From Oegoconia quadripuncta (lineage: Eukaryota > Arthropoda > Insecta > Lepidoptera > Autostichidae): a stretch of 64,000 bases of DNA. Below the pieces are notes generated by a model that made no database searches, was not told where the DNA came from, and was given only the letters and a program-made list of their open reading frames with translations. Position numbers and translations under genes: made by a program. This document shows, piece after piece, positions 50,611 through 62,344 of the stretch (its first letter is position 1; each line of letters begins with the position of its first letter). The stretch spans positions 16,522,618-16,586,617 of the forward strand of contig OX438759.1 in the NCBI GenBank assembly GCA_949316235.1. The letters are read 5' to 3'.

Positions 50611-51566
50611 TACAAAATAAAATAACTGTTTTTTTTTTCACAACATTCGTGTTATTACCAATATTATCATAGGTAACAAACCTAGCGCATTCGTTCGATG
50701 ACGAGGTTCGCGAGGCGGGCAAAACAATCTCAACTCTCTGTGTTCACACTTATGGTATATTTCTTCTCGCTGCGAACAGCTAGCGTAGGTAGTAGTGGGT
50801 AGGTAGGTAGTAAGTATAGTGAAAGCTCAGATTCAGGCGTCGTCAAGAAATGAAGCGAATATTATTATCGGGGACTTATTTATTCTAAATTATATGTTTA
50901 CATTTTCCAGAGAACGTTCACAACGTACCGTCCACAACCACAATGGCGGCACAGCCTGCCGCTCACTCGATACTCAAGTATCATATTCTTTACATATTTA
51001 TTATTATATTTTGAATGCTATAGATATATACATTATAATATTAATAAAAATACTAATTAATCTCACAATAGCGTAGATATTTTCGCTTTTGTATTGAACT
51101 GATGTATCTGTTACGAAGTAACTATTTAGTAATATGTGCTATGGTAGCGGCTAACGTTGTGAGAGGTACCCCCACCACTAAGATGCTTTTCACACCCTAC
51201 ACACTGGTTACCTTTCAAAACTCAATTAATTAACAAAGTTGAAAGAAGCCCTGTTCATGTTAATCTGTGGTAATATTGAACATTTAATTTTGGAGGTGTT
51301 TCAAAGAAAACCGCACCCTTGTTAATATTAATTCTTGATTGAAAGCAATAAGCGCCTCGCTTAATCAATGACATGCGCAGACAATTAATGACAGTGTATG
51401 TTCAAAACGACGTAAACTTCGACAGAATTATCTGTGAAGATCGATGAAAACCCGGTAAGGAAATAATTTCGGCTCTTGGAAGAGAGATAGGTACCAACTT
51501 TATGATGTTCCCTCCCGAATTTCATTTATAGTTGAAGACTTGGCTTCTTCTGGCATGCTTCAAAGA
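50611..51566. other. No gene recognised
   Basis: Includes AGGTAGTAGTGGGTAGG low-complexity sequence near 50787. No coding evidence. Confidence 0.4.
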
Positions 51567-52189
51567 AAATCAAATCAATAAAATATTTATTTCTTAGGAT
51601 AAAAATTATCACTTGAAATCGTCACATTTTTTATCTTATTATTAAAGTTTTTGACATTATTGCTCATTCACAAAACTGATTCCCCAGAGAAGAACGAGCA
51701 AGAAACTCAAGGGTTGCTCTTTTAAATAGGTTTGGGTTACAATTATATTATATTGTATAATTAGACTGAATATCACCGAGCGGTCTATGTCCATGTTTGC
51801 TTATCATCCAGATAGTCAGAAATGGTAAATAATGTCAGTTTTATGATGGTTTTGAATTTATTGAAAGGTAAATGTCCACTGGATCATTATTATAAAAGCG
51901 TATATTGCCCCTTAAATGACTTAGTGACTTTGTGTAAACGGCTGACATGAACAGCAAGTTTATTTTTATATCTAGTATTAACATTATGTATATCACTATT
52001 TTTCTTAAACGATTCAAGATTTTTTCTTACATACATTAAGTTTTCGTAAACATATTGCGATGCTAATGTTAATATTATTAATTTCTTTAAATTTATTCCT
52101 AAGAGACACTCTGGGGCCCAGTTTGTAAATCGCGCGAACCGCTCGTTTCTGCAGAACAAAGATACAATTTATGTCCGCGGCATTTCCCC
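51567..52189 (-). pseudogene. 5'-truncated J1-type LINE C-terminus
   Basis: Minus-strand pieces read LLWGNAADI, VLQKRAVRAIYKLGP, then after a frameshift ILTLASQYVYENLMYVRKNL, FKKNSDIHNVNTRYKNKLA and VSRLHKVTKSFKG, collinear with the J1 C-terminus. Short 3' tail AATCAAATCAATAAAATA. The 5' truncation falls in TTCCCCACA, shared with the adjoining duplicated segment. Confidence 0.8.
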
Positions 52190-52427
52190 ACAAAAGAAAT
52201 CGTTTATTGTCACCACATTGTGTGTGCAATATACTTACTTAACCTAATGTTACTTGACTACTTACATACATATAAGACAATGCAATTTGTGACATGAGGA
52301 TCTGGTTCACTTAAACAAACATAGCTAATGTTTGTTTAAGTGACGGGCGACCATGCATTATCTATAAACTCAATATATTAATGTACATTTAAATTATAAA
52401 AGTATCTACTTAAGTTGAATGAAAAAA
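52183..52427. repeat. Duplicated segment, copy 2
   Basis: Pairs with 50350-50610. In place of the copy 1 centre it has a segment that forms the hairpin 52308-52342. Starts exactly at the LINE 5' truncation point. Confidence 0.85.
52308..52342. repeat. Perfect 15-bp hairpin, loop AGCTA
   Basis: CACTTAAACAAACAT, AGCTA, ATGTTTGTTTAAGTG. Only the right arm exists in copy 1 of the duplicated segment (near 50511). Confidence 0.92.
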
Positions 52428-52458
52428 TTTTTGTTACTTAATGTTTTCACCTTGTGAA

Positions 52459-52876
52459 ATAGGTCTTTACCTATGAAATTAGAGATTGATTTTTGCTTCG
52501 TTAATCATAATGTAACAACTCCTACGAATTTATAGCTATTTCCAAATTTGTTTTTTATTTGGAAAATAAAATATATTTTCAAGTTTTCACATGAAATATT
52601 TTTTAATGTTTGAGCTAAATCACATAATAAAAAAAAATTGAACACAGTTCTTTTCATGAGCCTCCCATATTATTTCTTAGATTCGCAGAAACTTTTATAA
52701 AGCTGTTACTTTTAAAAATTAACACTGCCTATATTTAACTTAATGTTATCCGATGATACACACAAAGTTTAGCAAAATTTGGATCCCAAAAAAAATTTCA
52801 AAAAATGTTTGTATGGAGAAAACAGTCTTAGTGAATTTCTTTATACAAAACGCCAAATTCATAGGTAAGGACCTAA
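52459..52876. mobile_element. MITE family J, copy 2
   Basis: ATAGGTCTTTACCTATG at the left and CATAGGTAAGGACCTAA at the right. The interior parallels 11503-11907 with small indels (GTTTGTATGGAGAAAACAG, ACAAAACGCCAA). TA follows the right end; the left TA is degraded. Confidence 0.72.
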
Positions 52877-52941
52877 TATTTGGCAATTTGCTTGTGTGCG
52901 TATGTGTGTGTATTTGTGTGTGTAAGTGTGATGTATTGTGA

Positions 52942-53210
52942 AATAATAATAATAAATAATATCTTTGCACATACACACAGCGCCATCTAGTTCCACACAA
53001 AGCAACGAGGATTGTATTATGGACCAGATGGTTGATAAACTATATAAACACATTCCTTTTTGTAAACATATAAATGAAAAACATCCATAATTCGGGAACA
53101 CATGACTGTATCCATCATACAAATATATGTCCCCAGCGGGATTCGAACCGAATTCGATTCGACGGTATAGCAGTCAAGAGGTTCTAACCACTACGCCAAA
53201 CAGATCGTCA
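52942..53210 (-). mobile_element. SINE B, minus strand
   Basis: AATAATAATAATAAATAA tail, ACAGCGCCATCTAGTTCC, CCCAGCGGGATTCGAACC (B box), ACCACTACGCCAAACAG (A box). Full length with an extra ATTCGATTCGA near the B box. Confidence 0.82.
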
Positions 53211-55054
53211 AATAATTATGTATTTGTATTATGTATTTGCTTTTTACAGGCATGTTTATTATATTTGCGCATTAACACTGTAGGGTGAATCATGTTACGA
53301 GTATGACATTATTTTGCCAAAACTGGACCACAATACGGATATAGTAGGACTCAAGGAAATGGCTTAACAAAAGTAATTAGTAACAAGGCCAAGTACTTCA
53401 CATTAAAGTTACTGTCGACTAAAAGACAACAGCCGTAATTTCTTAATAAAGTTGTTACTTAAATGCTATTTCTCCAAATATGCCTATAATTATTCGACTC
53501 CATTAAGTTAAATTATAGCATCAAAAATTTAGGAATGGCCGCCATCTTGGGAGGGACTTTCTTTTGAATTGGCGTTGATTACGGATCGAATTGGAGTTTG
53601 TTAGATTTGATGGTGTCGGAGATTAAGTTTTTTATTTCTTAATGTGCGCTTTATAGCAGAATTATTTTAACCTGACTTAAAGTTAGCTTAGTGTGTAATA
53701 TTGTATTACTTGTGAAGTCATTGTTAATCGTTTGGTCAGAGTATACACCTGAAGAATTTTTCACAGATGTTTTAATGTCAATTCAAAAAGTTTTGTGTAT
53801 TTTTTTTTTTCCATTTATTTATTAGGACCACAAACAAGTTCACAATATATTGTCATACATAAACAACTTATACTAGACAGACATTTGTAATTGTGAACCC
53901 AACATCATTGGTCACAACGTAATTATCATGTTATAACGTGAAGCCTAAACAGCAGACTGACAACCAACTATACAGAAACTTATATTAAGTTTTATAGGAG
54001 TGTACATGAACGTTCATGCGAAAAAGTTTATTTCGCCAACGAAATGCTTAAAAATATATTTGTTGTCGAACAAGGAAGTGGGATAATCCATGAAATACGT
54101 TTATGTATTAATGCAAGAGTTGTGTCACTTGTGTATTCTTATGAGGTTTGTGAAATGTAAATTTATTATGTTTGACGTAAAATAATATGATTTGTGCCTA
54201 ATTATTTAGTTTGATAAGGTGGACTGGGTATCCGATAATATACCTAAAAGGTATGTAATAGAATTTTTACTATGATACTATAAAATATTGATAACGCAGG
54301 TGCATTATGGTTTTTAAATTGATGGTAAATAGTGAGTCTTTGACTTCCCCTATGATTGTTTCAGAGGAAATCACAGTAAAAGCAACAAATTACAAAATTA
54401 AGATGGAAGAAGTAAATTGAATCGAAACTCCCGTGTCAATTAATCGAATTATGTGCGTATCTGTGTAACATACAAAGACGCTTGTACAATGAAACTGTGG
54501 CTGAGTGTTCTTCCTTGGACATTATTGTACACCACAATTTACTTACGTTTAGAAGTTTTTTGTCCGAGTGGGCGATTTTCTGATCGCTTAGTAAGGTACT
54601 TCAAAGTGGCTCGAAAGATGGCGCTAACAGATGGGGCCTCTTATTTCTTACATTTTAATTTAATTTCTACATTGTCCAGAGTCACGCCTAAGCATAAAAA
54701 CAAATTTGTCAGCCATTGGAAAGTCGCCCATACTTTCTTTGGTGGCAGCAACTACTCTGAAGGGGGGGACTGAAAATCAGCAACACTGCTGAGTCCCTAC
54801 CCATTCATCACAATACTGTGGTTCTCGATTCTATGTATGCTTGTGTTTTCTTTTTTGTGTTATGAATAAATACCTTTTATAATTATTATTACAAACAAAG
54901 CTGATATTTTGTAATTAAATTTGGCTAAGTTTATTTTGTAACTCAACTTTTGAACGATTAATTACTTCTTTCTTACTTCATCACCGATAATGAATGTATG
55001 TTAGATAGATTGTTACACTGCTAGCATGATATTATTTCATTCTGTCATTACATA
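53211..55054. other. No confident gene
   Basis: 53795-53830 has a T run and ATTTATTTATTAGG resembling a LINE tail. An open frame at 54453-54773 (106 codons, MRICVTYKDACTMKL) has no recognised domain and no second copy. TTATGAATAAATACC near 54860 could be a LINE end. Otherwise unassigned. Confidence 0.35.
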
Positions 55055-55276
55055 GTAAATGTCCGCCTAGCTAGCTACCACCATCTTATCTAAATCTGCC
55101 GCCAAGCAGCAATGTTATTAGCATTGTTGTGTTCCGGTTGTCAGAGTAAAGATAGCCAGTAACCCAAATGTGTTGGGGTTTCCGGGTCAGTACGCTTACA
55201 CCTTCGACCTCATCTTCACTTAACATCAGGTGTGATTGAGGTCAAGTACCAACCCGTTGTGCATAGAAAAAAAAAA
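55055..55276 (+). mobile_element. SINE A, 5'-truncated
   Basis: TAAATGTCCGCCTAGCTAGC to GTTGTGCATAGAAAAAAA. The head is absent. Confidence 0.83.
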
Positions 55277-56844
55277 GTTCTATATATACCTATTCGGCCT
55301 TGTTATACTGTAACTCGTTCTGCATGCCCAATAAAAAAAAACGCTGGCAGAACTGACGCCCGAAATTAATGAAGATAGAAGAAGTGGACTGAAAGGATAC
55401 TCCCGCGTCTCCATTCCCAACGGTATTACACTTTAAACACCCCCGACGGTACTAAATCATAAAATTTCTTCACGATTTTATTGGACATTTTCTCAAATCC
55501 GAACTATCTCGTTTCAACTCCACTTAACACCATAACATGGCTGGATATATTGTTTCCGTCGTTTAATGTCCGCAGCCATGATAGCGGTAAATATTTACGC
55601 CACAATAATGTTGCAGCTTTGTCTTTTATTAGCTATTTGTACCGGCTGAAATATGTATTAGCTGTCAAAGGGATAGAATAATGCCGAGGGTGAGATATTC
55701 CCGGAAGGGTTAGTTTATTAGGGCCGAGTTCCACTGAAGTATAGCGTTTTATTCGTAGAGCTGTCGGTTTTTGGCAAGTAACTTTCGAATAATTTAATCT
55801 GAAATTGCACATGGTTGAACAATTTAATCGTTGAAATATACCAGGATTAGAAAATGGTATTGATAAATTATTATTATTTTATAATACAGTACATAACAAG
55901 AGATATTAATAAAATTATACTAAAAAGAAAAAAAGAAGGGCTAACATACGATCACGTCATAGAACACATGTTTCAGGTCACTTACAAGAATGTTTAGGAA
56001 GTCCATCCAAGAGAAGCTGAGAATGGCAATTTTACTCCCGAGTCCTATCACAGTTTGCGAAATAATTTGCAACAATATTTTGAGGCAGTTTTGAAATTTA
56101 TGGGCAAGAAAAATAATATTTCTGACAGTCAAAATCCACGACATGTTACGTGAGTACTTACAAATACTCTTTTGACACATAATATTTTTGTATTGTAGCC
56201 TTTTGTGTATTGTAATTTCTGTCCTAAGTTTGTTCAATGTATATTTGTATATATATGCAATAAAGTGTTAAAATAAAAATAATAATTTATAATAATTTTT
56301 GATGATAACAATAAAATACAATTAGGCGGTCTTATCACTAAAAGCTTCCAGACAACACACTTACGTATGCAACCACGGAGTTTTATCACAACATTCAAAG
56401 AAACTTTAAAGTTAGTTTACTAAATCTGCCTTAGGATATGCCAATAAGTACTCAAATTTCTATTATCTGTGTTTGAAAAATGCAAACAAAATTTTCCATT
56501 ACATTTAAATAAAAAAATCTTAAATTAACTAAATATTTTGAATATAAATATATTTCTTATTTGCTCGTGGTTTATTATTCTGTATATTATGTATAGCTCG
56601 GGTTGGAACGTTGCCTTTAGATAGAATTTTAGAACCTCTATTCTGGGTCCGATAATGCTGGTCACTAACTGGGTCCAGTAATGGTCTAATAGCCCACTAT
56701 GACGTTATATGTTATACATACGTTTGTGGCAAGTTTATGTTCTAACACAAGAATATTTATGTTTACTACGTGTGCTTCACTATTCTTTATTACATCAGAA
56801 TATTACAAATTATAATATGTAGTTTAAAAAATCCACCATCAATC
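55277..56844. other. No gene recognised
   Basis: 56240-56275 (ATATGCAATAAAGTGTTAAA) looks like a LINE terminus and 55940-56235 could be its decayed body, but no motif is readable. The rest is AT-rich and unassigned. Confidence 0.35.
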
Positions 56845-57110
56845 TCCTGGATCCATCATCAGATCGTCGACACCAAGTGTAATAAATTCGACTCGTCAAA
56901 ACGAATCATATGAGCCCAAACTCGAGGGAGCCACTGAAGAGTTTCACCATTCACCATGGCTCCATCATCAGATCAGCTCCAAGATACCAAATTATAGTAT
57001 TACCACCAGAATTACATATACTCGTACATACAAAGTTTTATTTCGATTCGATATTTAGAAGTAAGTTTAAATTGACTTTCAAGATTTGATTACATTGTTA
57101 GTTACAAGTG
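56845..57110. repeat. Unclassified repeat O
   Basis: GGCTCCATCATCAGATCAGC and CCACCATCAATCTCC are landmarks of a common non-coding lepidopteran repeat. CATCATCAGATC occurs twice. It may relate to 57680 and 58600. Confidence 0.4.
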
Positions 57111-57354
57111 AAGCTAATACAAGCGTGTTAAAAAGACAGGTCATATACAAATCCGGACTTATAGAAGAAATCTCTTCCAAGCAACCTAAACGTTGAAGAA
57201 GGAAACGGAGTAAGTTTGGGGTTACGCAGCAAATTGTGTTCGAAAGAAATCATAATCTTACCACGAATAATAAAAAATACATTAACAGATGGGTAATTAC
57301 TAAGGCAAATTACTTTATTTTGAACACCAAAGACATTGTATCGTATAAAATATG

Positions 57355-57481
57355 ATTTTTTTTTATGCACAAGTGGTTGACAGTTGACCTAAATCACACC
57401 TGATGTTAAGTGAAGATGTTGTGGAAGCGTACTGACCCGGAAACCACACCATATTTGACATCTTATTTGAGGGACTGGCTA
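57355..57481 (-). mobile_element. SINE A 3' fragment, minus strand
   Basis: TTTTTTTATGCACAAGTGG, TCACACCTGATGTTAAGTG, GAAGCGTACTGACCCGG, GGGACTGGCTAC. Only the 3' third. Confidence 0.75.
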
Positions 57482-57679
57482 CGAGGCGAGTCGATGACAA
57501 AAAAAATCAAATTCTTAAGGACCAGCATGCGGCCACGCGTTCGTCATTGTCTGTACAATATTCAAGTGCAAAGACGAGTAACATCAAGTACATCAAGAAG
57601 TATTGGCTCCGTTTTTAGACCCTCGTCATCATGTGTAAAAGAAAGTGTTCATGGCAACAAAACGGATTAGCTCAAATTG

Positions 57680-57900
57680 GACTATCTTTGCCATCAGGGA
57701 GTTCCTGTCTCTATATCCTGGTTCCATTATGAAATCAGTTTGATGGTACTATAATATTTCATTGTCACTGAGCTTACATAAATCTGTCAAATTTCAGGTC
57801 AATCAGATACCAGCAAGTAGTTGCAAAATTATTTGCAAATTTTGAAATGGACAACTTACATTATGGACATTGCAACCTAAATAAAAACCTATAAAAAGAA
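57680..57900. repeat. Repeat O-like block, pair with 58600-58800
   Basis: TTGTCACTGAGCTTACATAA, AAATTTCAGGTCAATCAG, TACCAGCAAGTAGTTG match TTGTCACCGAAGTTACATAA, AAATTTCAGGCCAAATAG, TACCAGCAAGTGGTTG at 58660-58720. Non-coding direct repeat, copies about 0.9 kb apart. Confidence 0.65.
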
Positions 57901-58030
57901 CACCGGCGATAGCACTCAAATTGTTCGGTGTCTTTTTTCTTCTTCTTCTTCATTCTTATTTTAATAAACTAAATAGTTATTTAGAATGCTTTCGACGTGG
58001 TGTTCAATGGATGGGGGTAGGTAGGGGGGG

Positions 58031-58068
58031 TATATGGGATAATATGTTAGTACATATTATCCCATATA
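58031..58068. repeat. Perfect 17-bp hairpin, loop TAGT
   Basis: TATATGGGATAATATGT, TAGT, ACATATTATCCCATATA. It lies just upstream of a LINE tail and after a G run. Confidence 0.93.
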
Positions 58069-58104
58069 AGTCATTAATAGACATATTCTGTAGTTATACC
58101 TACA

Positions 58105-58187
58105 TTATAAGTTTTATAAAAATTCTTGTAAAACTTAATGTATGTGAGTGACTGGAGTAACAAATAAACGCTTTATCTATCTATCTA
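58105..58187 (+). repeat. CR1-like LINE tail, (TATC)n
   Basis: GTAACAAATAAACGCTTTATC then TATCTATC. Same tail type as the full element at 34053, opposite orientation. Confidence 0.6.
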
Positions 58188-58192
58188 CACAC

Positions 58193-58620
58193 ATCCGAAA
58201 GAAAGAAAATAGTTTATTCACTACTTAAAACACATAACAATAGGTACATTACAATTTACATAATTAGAAATTAACATTGTTAAGAACTGTAAAAAACTAA
58301 CAAAACAACAACTAGGCTATGATTTGCATAAATAATGCTATGTGTGCCGCAGTAGTGCATGAGTAACGACTCAGCATAATGCTTCGCTCAAAGAGCGAGG
58401 CGCTGGTTTTCTGTCACACCCGTGTGGGATGAGTTGGCGTGAAGAACTACATCATGGTAGGCATTGAGATTATACCTATATAAGATATTTTGAATAATTA
58501 AAAGGTATTTTGTTAGTGACGAAGTGTGACGATATGTTATTAAATTTTATGGCATGCATTTTCTACACGTTGAATTAGACGTTTGGTCTTAACAAGAAGA
58601 CATGGCCCTGTCATCAGGAA
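58193..58620 (-). mobile_element. 5'-truncated CR1-like LINE fragment
   Basis: GAAAGAAAGAAAATAG tail, TATGTGTGCCGCAGTAGTGC (compare TGTGTGCCGCAGTAATAC at 34193), GCGAGGCGCTGGTTTTC, and further in TTGAATTAGACGTTTGGTC and ACATGGCCCTGTC, collinear with the ORF2 C-terminus at 34900-34940. Mostly 3' UTR with a scrap of coding. Confidence 0.68.
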
Positions 58621-58800
58621 GTACCAGCCCAGCTCAAATGAGCTTGATTCTTGCATTGTCACCGAAGTTACATAAATGTGCCAAATTTCAGGCCAAATAG
58701 ATACCAGCAAGTGGTTGGAAAATGGTTTAAAAAAAATTAGAAACGAACAACTTACACGAACATCGCAAGGAAAATAAAACTCTGTAAAAACTCACATGGT

Positions 58801-60304
58801 ACATCCCTTTATCTAATAATATGCAGCGAAAACACTCAATTTCGTGTTAATGAATTTACACTGAATTTAGTAGTGGATTTGCTTCACTGATTCATATAGG
58901 TGTCAGCGTGTCTGAGCTGTAGGTACAGACGCCGTGTCTGTGACATACGGCTGTAATGTTTGGCCAGCCTTGAAACTGTAAGCAGTAGGCATAATATATT
59001 ATCAAACAGATATAATTTCCTTCACTACTATGTGCACGTATAATAAAATTTGTGTGTATGCGTAAATTATACCCTTGGCCATACCTGACAAACTGACGGG
59101 CGAATGTGAGTGTAGCTTCTTTCTATTGTATTATATTCAAAGTATCGATTTTAGAGTTACAACAATCAAAACAGCAGACATTTGAAATTTAACTTCTAAA
59201 AAACGTGATGCTAGAATACCCAAAGAGGAATTTTGATAATGTAAAAAAAATTCTGCATAAATAGTGCAAAATTGTTCGTATTATTTGGCATGAGTAACTT
59301 TTGCCTTTACATTTAATTAGGTATACCTTTAAAACTAATTTATTGTATTGTAATGGACATGTCCAAGTGCGCGGAAGACGCCTATGGAAAAAATAAATTA
59401 GTATGAGTATGGTCAATAAACGCTTGCTTTCTTCGCTTGAATAAAATAATCTATTGTACACAATTTTTATTTTATTTTAAATACAAAGCTATAAAACTAA
59501 AGGACGAAAACGTCTTCCAGATCTCCCGTTTGGGGCATGGACCCTAACACATTTGCCGCGTTACCTTGAGCGAGGTACGCGCCAGCCCGTAGGTCACGCA
59601 ACGCCAGAACCAATCTGGTTGAGAGATCGTGCAGTATTTAATATTTTAAATGAGCATTCTCGCGTCATGTGATGCTGGAATTTTCATTTCTCGTGCGTAG
59701 AGATGGACCTACCTATGATTTTAATTTGAATCCCAAATAATTGTGCTTAAATGATGCCACCGAATAGTGAAACGAAGTTAGCCTTTGTGAAAAGGAGCAG
59801 CACACACGGCGGTCTTCACGTACGCCGGATGTTTTTGTACTCCATGTGCGTTATTGCAGAGAATCCCAAACATTCTATTCTCGCGCAGAAAATTGACCAA
59901 TCTGGATTGGATAATAATAATTGGGAAATATTTCCAGTAATTTTCCAGTTTCACAAAAAAAAAATTCTATGACGTTCCCTCCACGGGTCCACTAGATTAT
60001 TGCTTTTACATGGTAAGCAAAGTCTCTTTGTGTATAAACGATTTGTACACTAAATAGTACGACAATGTGTCACGCTTGTTAGAAGCATGAGCATCGGCAG
60101 TTGGCGGCCCAATTAGTGCCGTATGGATTTGCTTACGTATTCACTACTAAGAGAGACATAAGACTTATGTTTAGACAAGCTTATGTGACTTGATTAGATT
60201 AAATTTTGAGAACCTTTGCCAATGGCGCTCCCTGAAAATTGGGTACTTAGAGAAATTTTCTGCGAAATTGTCTCCGAGATATAACGATATTGTGAAGTAA
60301 CTGT
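58801..60304. other. No gene recognised
   Basis: No named repeat. 59390-59430 (GTCAATAAACGCTTGC) may be a LINE end. 59520-59625 is GC-richer. A 73-codon open frame at 59751 shows no domain. Confidence 0.35.
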
Positions 60305-60560
60305 AAACGTGGTTTCGACGATTAAAAAGAATAGAACCAACCCGACTCTTCCAGTGGGTATCTTAAAAGTGGACTTAGGGACTTTCCACCTAAAAAAAAC
60401 CTACTATAGATGTGCACGTTTCAAAGGCGATGGGCTCACGTCCTGTCACGTGTGCTTTTCTGTAAATTTCGAAAAGTGAACGGTGGATGTTGTTTCAATG
60501 ATTAACTTTTTAATGTTTGGAGCACCCAAATGTTTGGGATATCTCTGACCACATTATGAA
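60305..60560 (+). repeat. Family C, nearly complete
   Basis: ATAGAACCAACCCGACTC, GGGACTTTCCACC, GGCGATGGGCTCACG, GTGAACGGTGGATGTTG, GGATATCTCTGACCAC, GTAGGTATGTATTT. Lacks GGTCGTGACGT near the end. A useful reference for the family. Confidence 0.75.
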
Positions 60561-60799
60561 TGTAGGTATGTATTTATATAAATGTATAATTATAGTATCC
60601 ATTATTTTCTTTGTTTGGTGTCACATATATTGTATATGTATATATAATAATTTACCATTATATATGTAGGTATATTTTACACTATCATTGCATGTAAGTT
60701 GATTTCATAATATATATTTTTTTTTATTTTGACATGAGAATAATAATTGTGTTTAAAATTTTGACATGAGTAATTAATATAATAAATAGTAATAAATGA

Positions 60800-60914
60800 A
60801 TATAATGTTGCAATGTCCTGACGGGGCTTCCATGTCTGTACACTAACATAGATTTAATACCTTTATAACTAACACATGGAAATGCAATAAATAATTATGA
60901 TTATGATTATGATG
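60800..60914 (+). repeat. LINE tail with (ATTATG)n
   Basis: ACATGGAAATGCAATAAATA, then ATTATGATTATGATTATG. No coding part. 60561-60799 is AT-rich and unassigned. Confidence 0.5.
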
Positions 60915-61009
60915 TTCATATCTAACGTATGTATGTTTATATCTATTATTTAGTATCTATGATTTTATATATTTTTTTAAATCATTGGTGCACAACCTAC
61001 TTCCTTTTA

Positions 61010-61165
61010 TCCCATTCTACTTTTTCTCTACCCAAAGGTTGTATGGTAGAAATTAATAGCGATAAGACCGCCGGGTTGTAAAATTATTATTTTTTTGAAG
61101 TTTGAAGTGTATTGGAAATTTTTGTGCAATAAAATGTTTGATTGATAAAATGATTGATTGATTGA
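61010..61165 (+). repeat. LINE tail with (TTGA)n
   Basis: ACCCAAAGGTTGTATGG, AGCGATAAGACCGCCGGG, TTTTTGTGCAATAAAATG, TTGATTGATTGA. Related to the 49655 type; tail as at 12300. Confidence 0.55.
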
Positions 61166-61344
61166 ATATAGACGTCGTCGTATGTGATGACGGATTACAT
61201 AAACTATTTATTTAAGTATTACAAGTTATTTAACAATAATTTGTTTAGTAGTTTGGCGAATCTGTCTATTTTAGGGTCACATAAGGACAGGCAAAGTATT
61301 AAGAAGGTATAGTGCGCATACGTGTTCTATCAATGTATGTGTTG

Positions 61345-61590
61345 TAAGTAAAAATACATACATAATGTCACAACGTTTACCCCAAATGGGGTGGTCAGAG
61401 ATATCGCAAACAATAGTGTTTGGGTGTTCGAAACATTAAAAGATAAATAATCGAGACAACATCCGCGGTTCACCTTATGAAGTATACAGATATGCATACG
61501 TGACAGGGGATGAGCGGGATGAGCCCATCGCCGTTGAATTGTTCAAATCTATAGATGTTTGGTGTAAAGTCTCTTAGTCACCTTCTTCTA
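61345..61590 (-). repeat. Family C, minus strand
   Basis: AATGTCACAACGTTTACCCC, AATGGGGTGGTCAGAGATA, ACATCCGCGGTTCACC, GACAGGGGATGAGCGGG, CCCATCGCCGTTGAA. Shows the ordinary sequence at the place where the 43785 copy has the extra hairpin arm. Confidence 0.72.
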
Positions 61591-61751
61591 TTTCAGTACC
61601 TAAATCACACAACTCATACAGGGTGAATTTGAATTCCAATAATTCCCATTAACTGGTGACGTTACTCTTGATTACGAAAAACTTTCCACCAGAAACCAAA
61701 GCCGAATTCGAATTCGATCGAAAAACTTTCGTTTTGGTTCCTAGTGGAAAG

Positions 61752-61870
61752 TTTGTTTGTGTTTGTAAACGCTTTATTGTACAAAAAGGCAATACATTAA
61801 TTTTGCATTGATACATAAATTGAGTACAACGGCGGACTTATCCCAAAGAGTCTTCCAGTCAACCATAGGG
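61752..61870 (-). mobile_element. LINE H 3' end nested in MITE L
   Basis: TTTGTTTGTGTTTGTAAACG, CTTTATTGTACAAAAAGG, then TTATCCCAAAGAGTCTTCC. Inverse of 5040-5117; its tail abuts the MITE sequence. Confidence 0.68.
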
Positions 61871-61924
61871 TTAGTTAGAAAACAGCAGATTGGGCGTATA
61901 CAAATTACAGCAAATTCAACAACA

Positions 61925-61931
61925 ACAACAA

Positions 61932-61973
<42 letters not shown>

Positions 61974-61980
61974 TTGTTGT
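61925..61980. repeat. Perfect 56-bp AT-centred palindrome
   Basis: ACAACAAATATATTATAT, alternating AT centre, and the exact inverse ending TTTGTTGT. The AT core may be a slipped microsatellite, but the non-AT ends also pair. Confidence 0.93.
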
Positions 61981-62344
61981 ATAAGTAATAAGAATAATAT
62001 ATAATAAAACATATACATACATACAACTATACCTTAATAAAATATATACCTACATACTAATAATACATATAAATAAATATGTATATAAATAAGGAAATAC
62101 TTAAAGAGAGGATTTAACATGGAGTTGTCATTCATCAAAAGTAGCTACCGCTTACTTTAGTAACTTATTAGTAATCTGTGCTACCGCTCAAAACGCGTTA
62201 GAACCAGAGAGCTTTTTGATGTTAGTTTTAAAAGCATTTAGTGATGGAGACTTTCTCACATACAGCGGCAGTTGGTTCCACAATCGTACAGCCTGGACAG
62301 TAAAGGACTTGGTATAAGAGTGAGGTGACTGGGGAAACCAAGTT

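Noticed and set aside
54453..54773. 106-codon + strand open frame
   Set aside because: Composition resembles random translation, with no repeats, domains or splice sites; left as unassigned.
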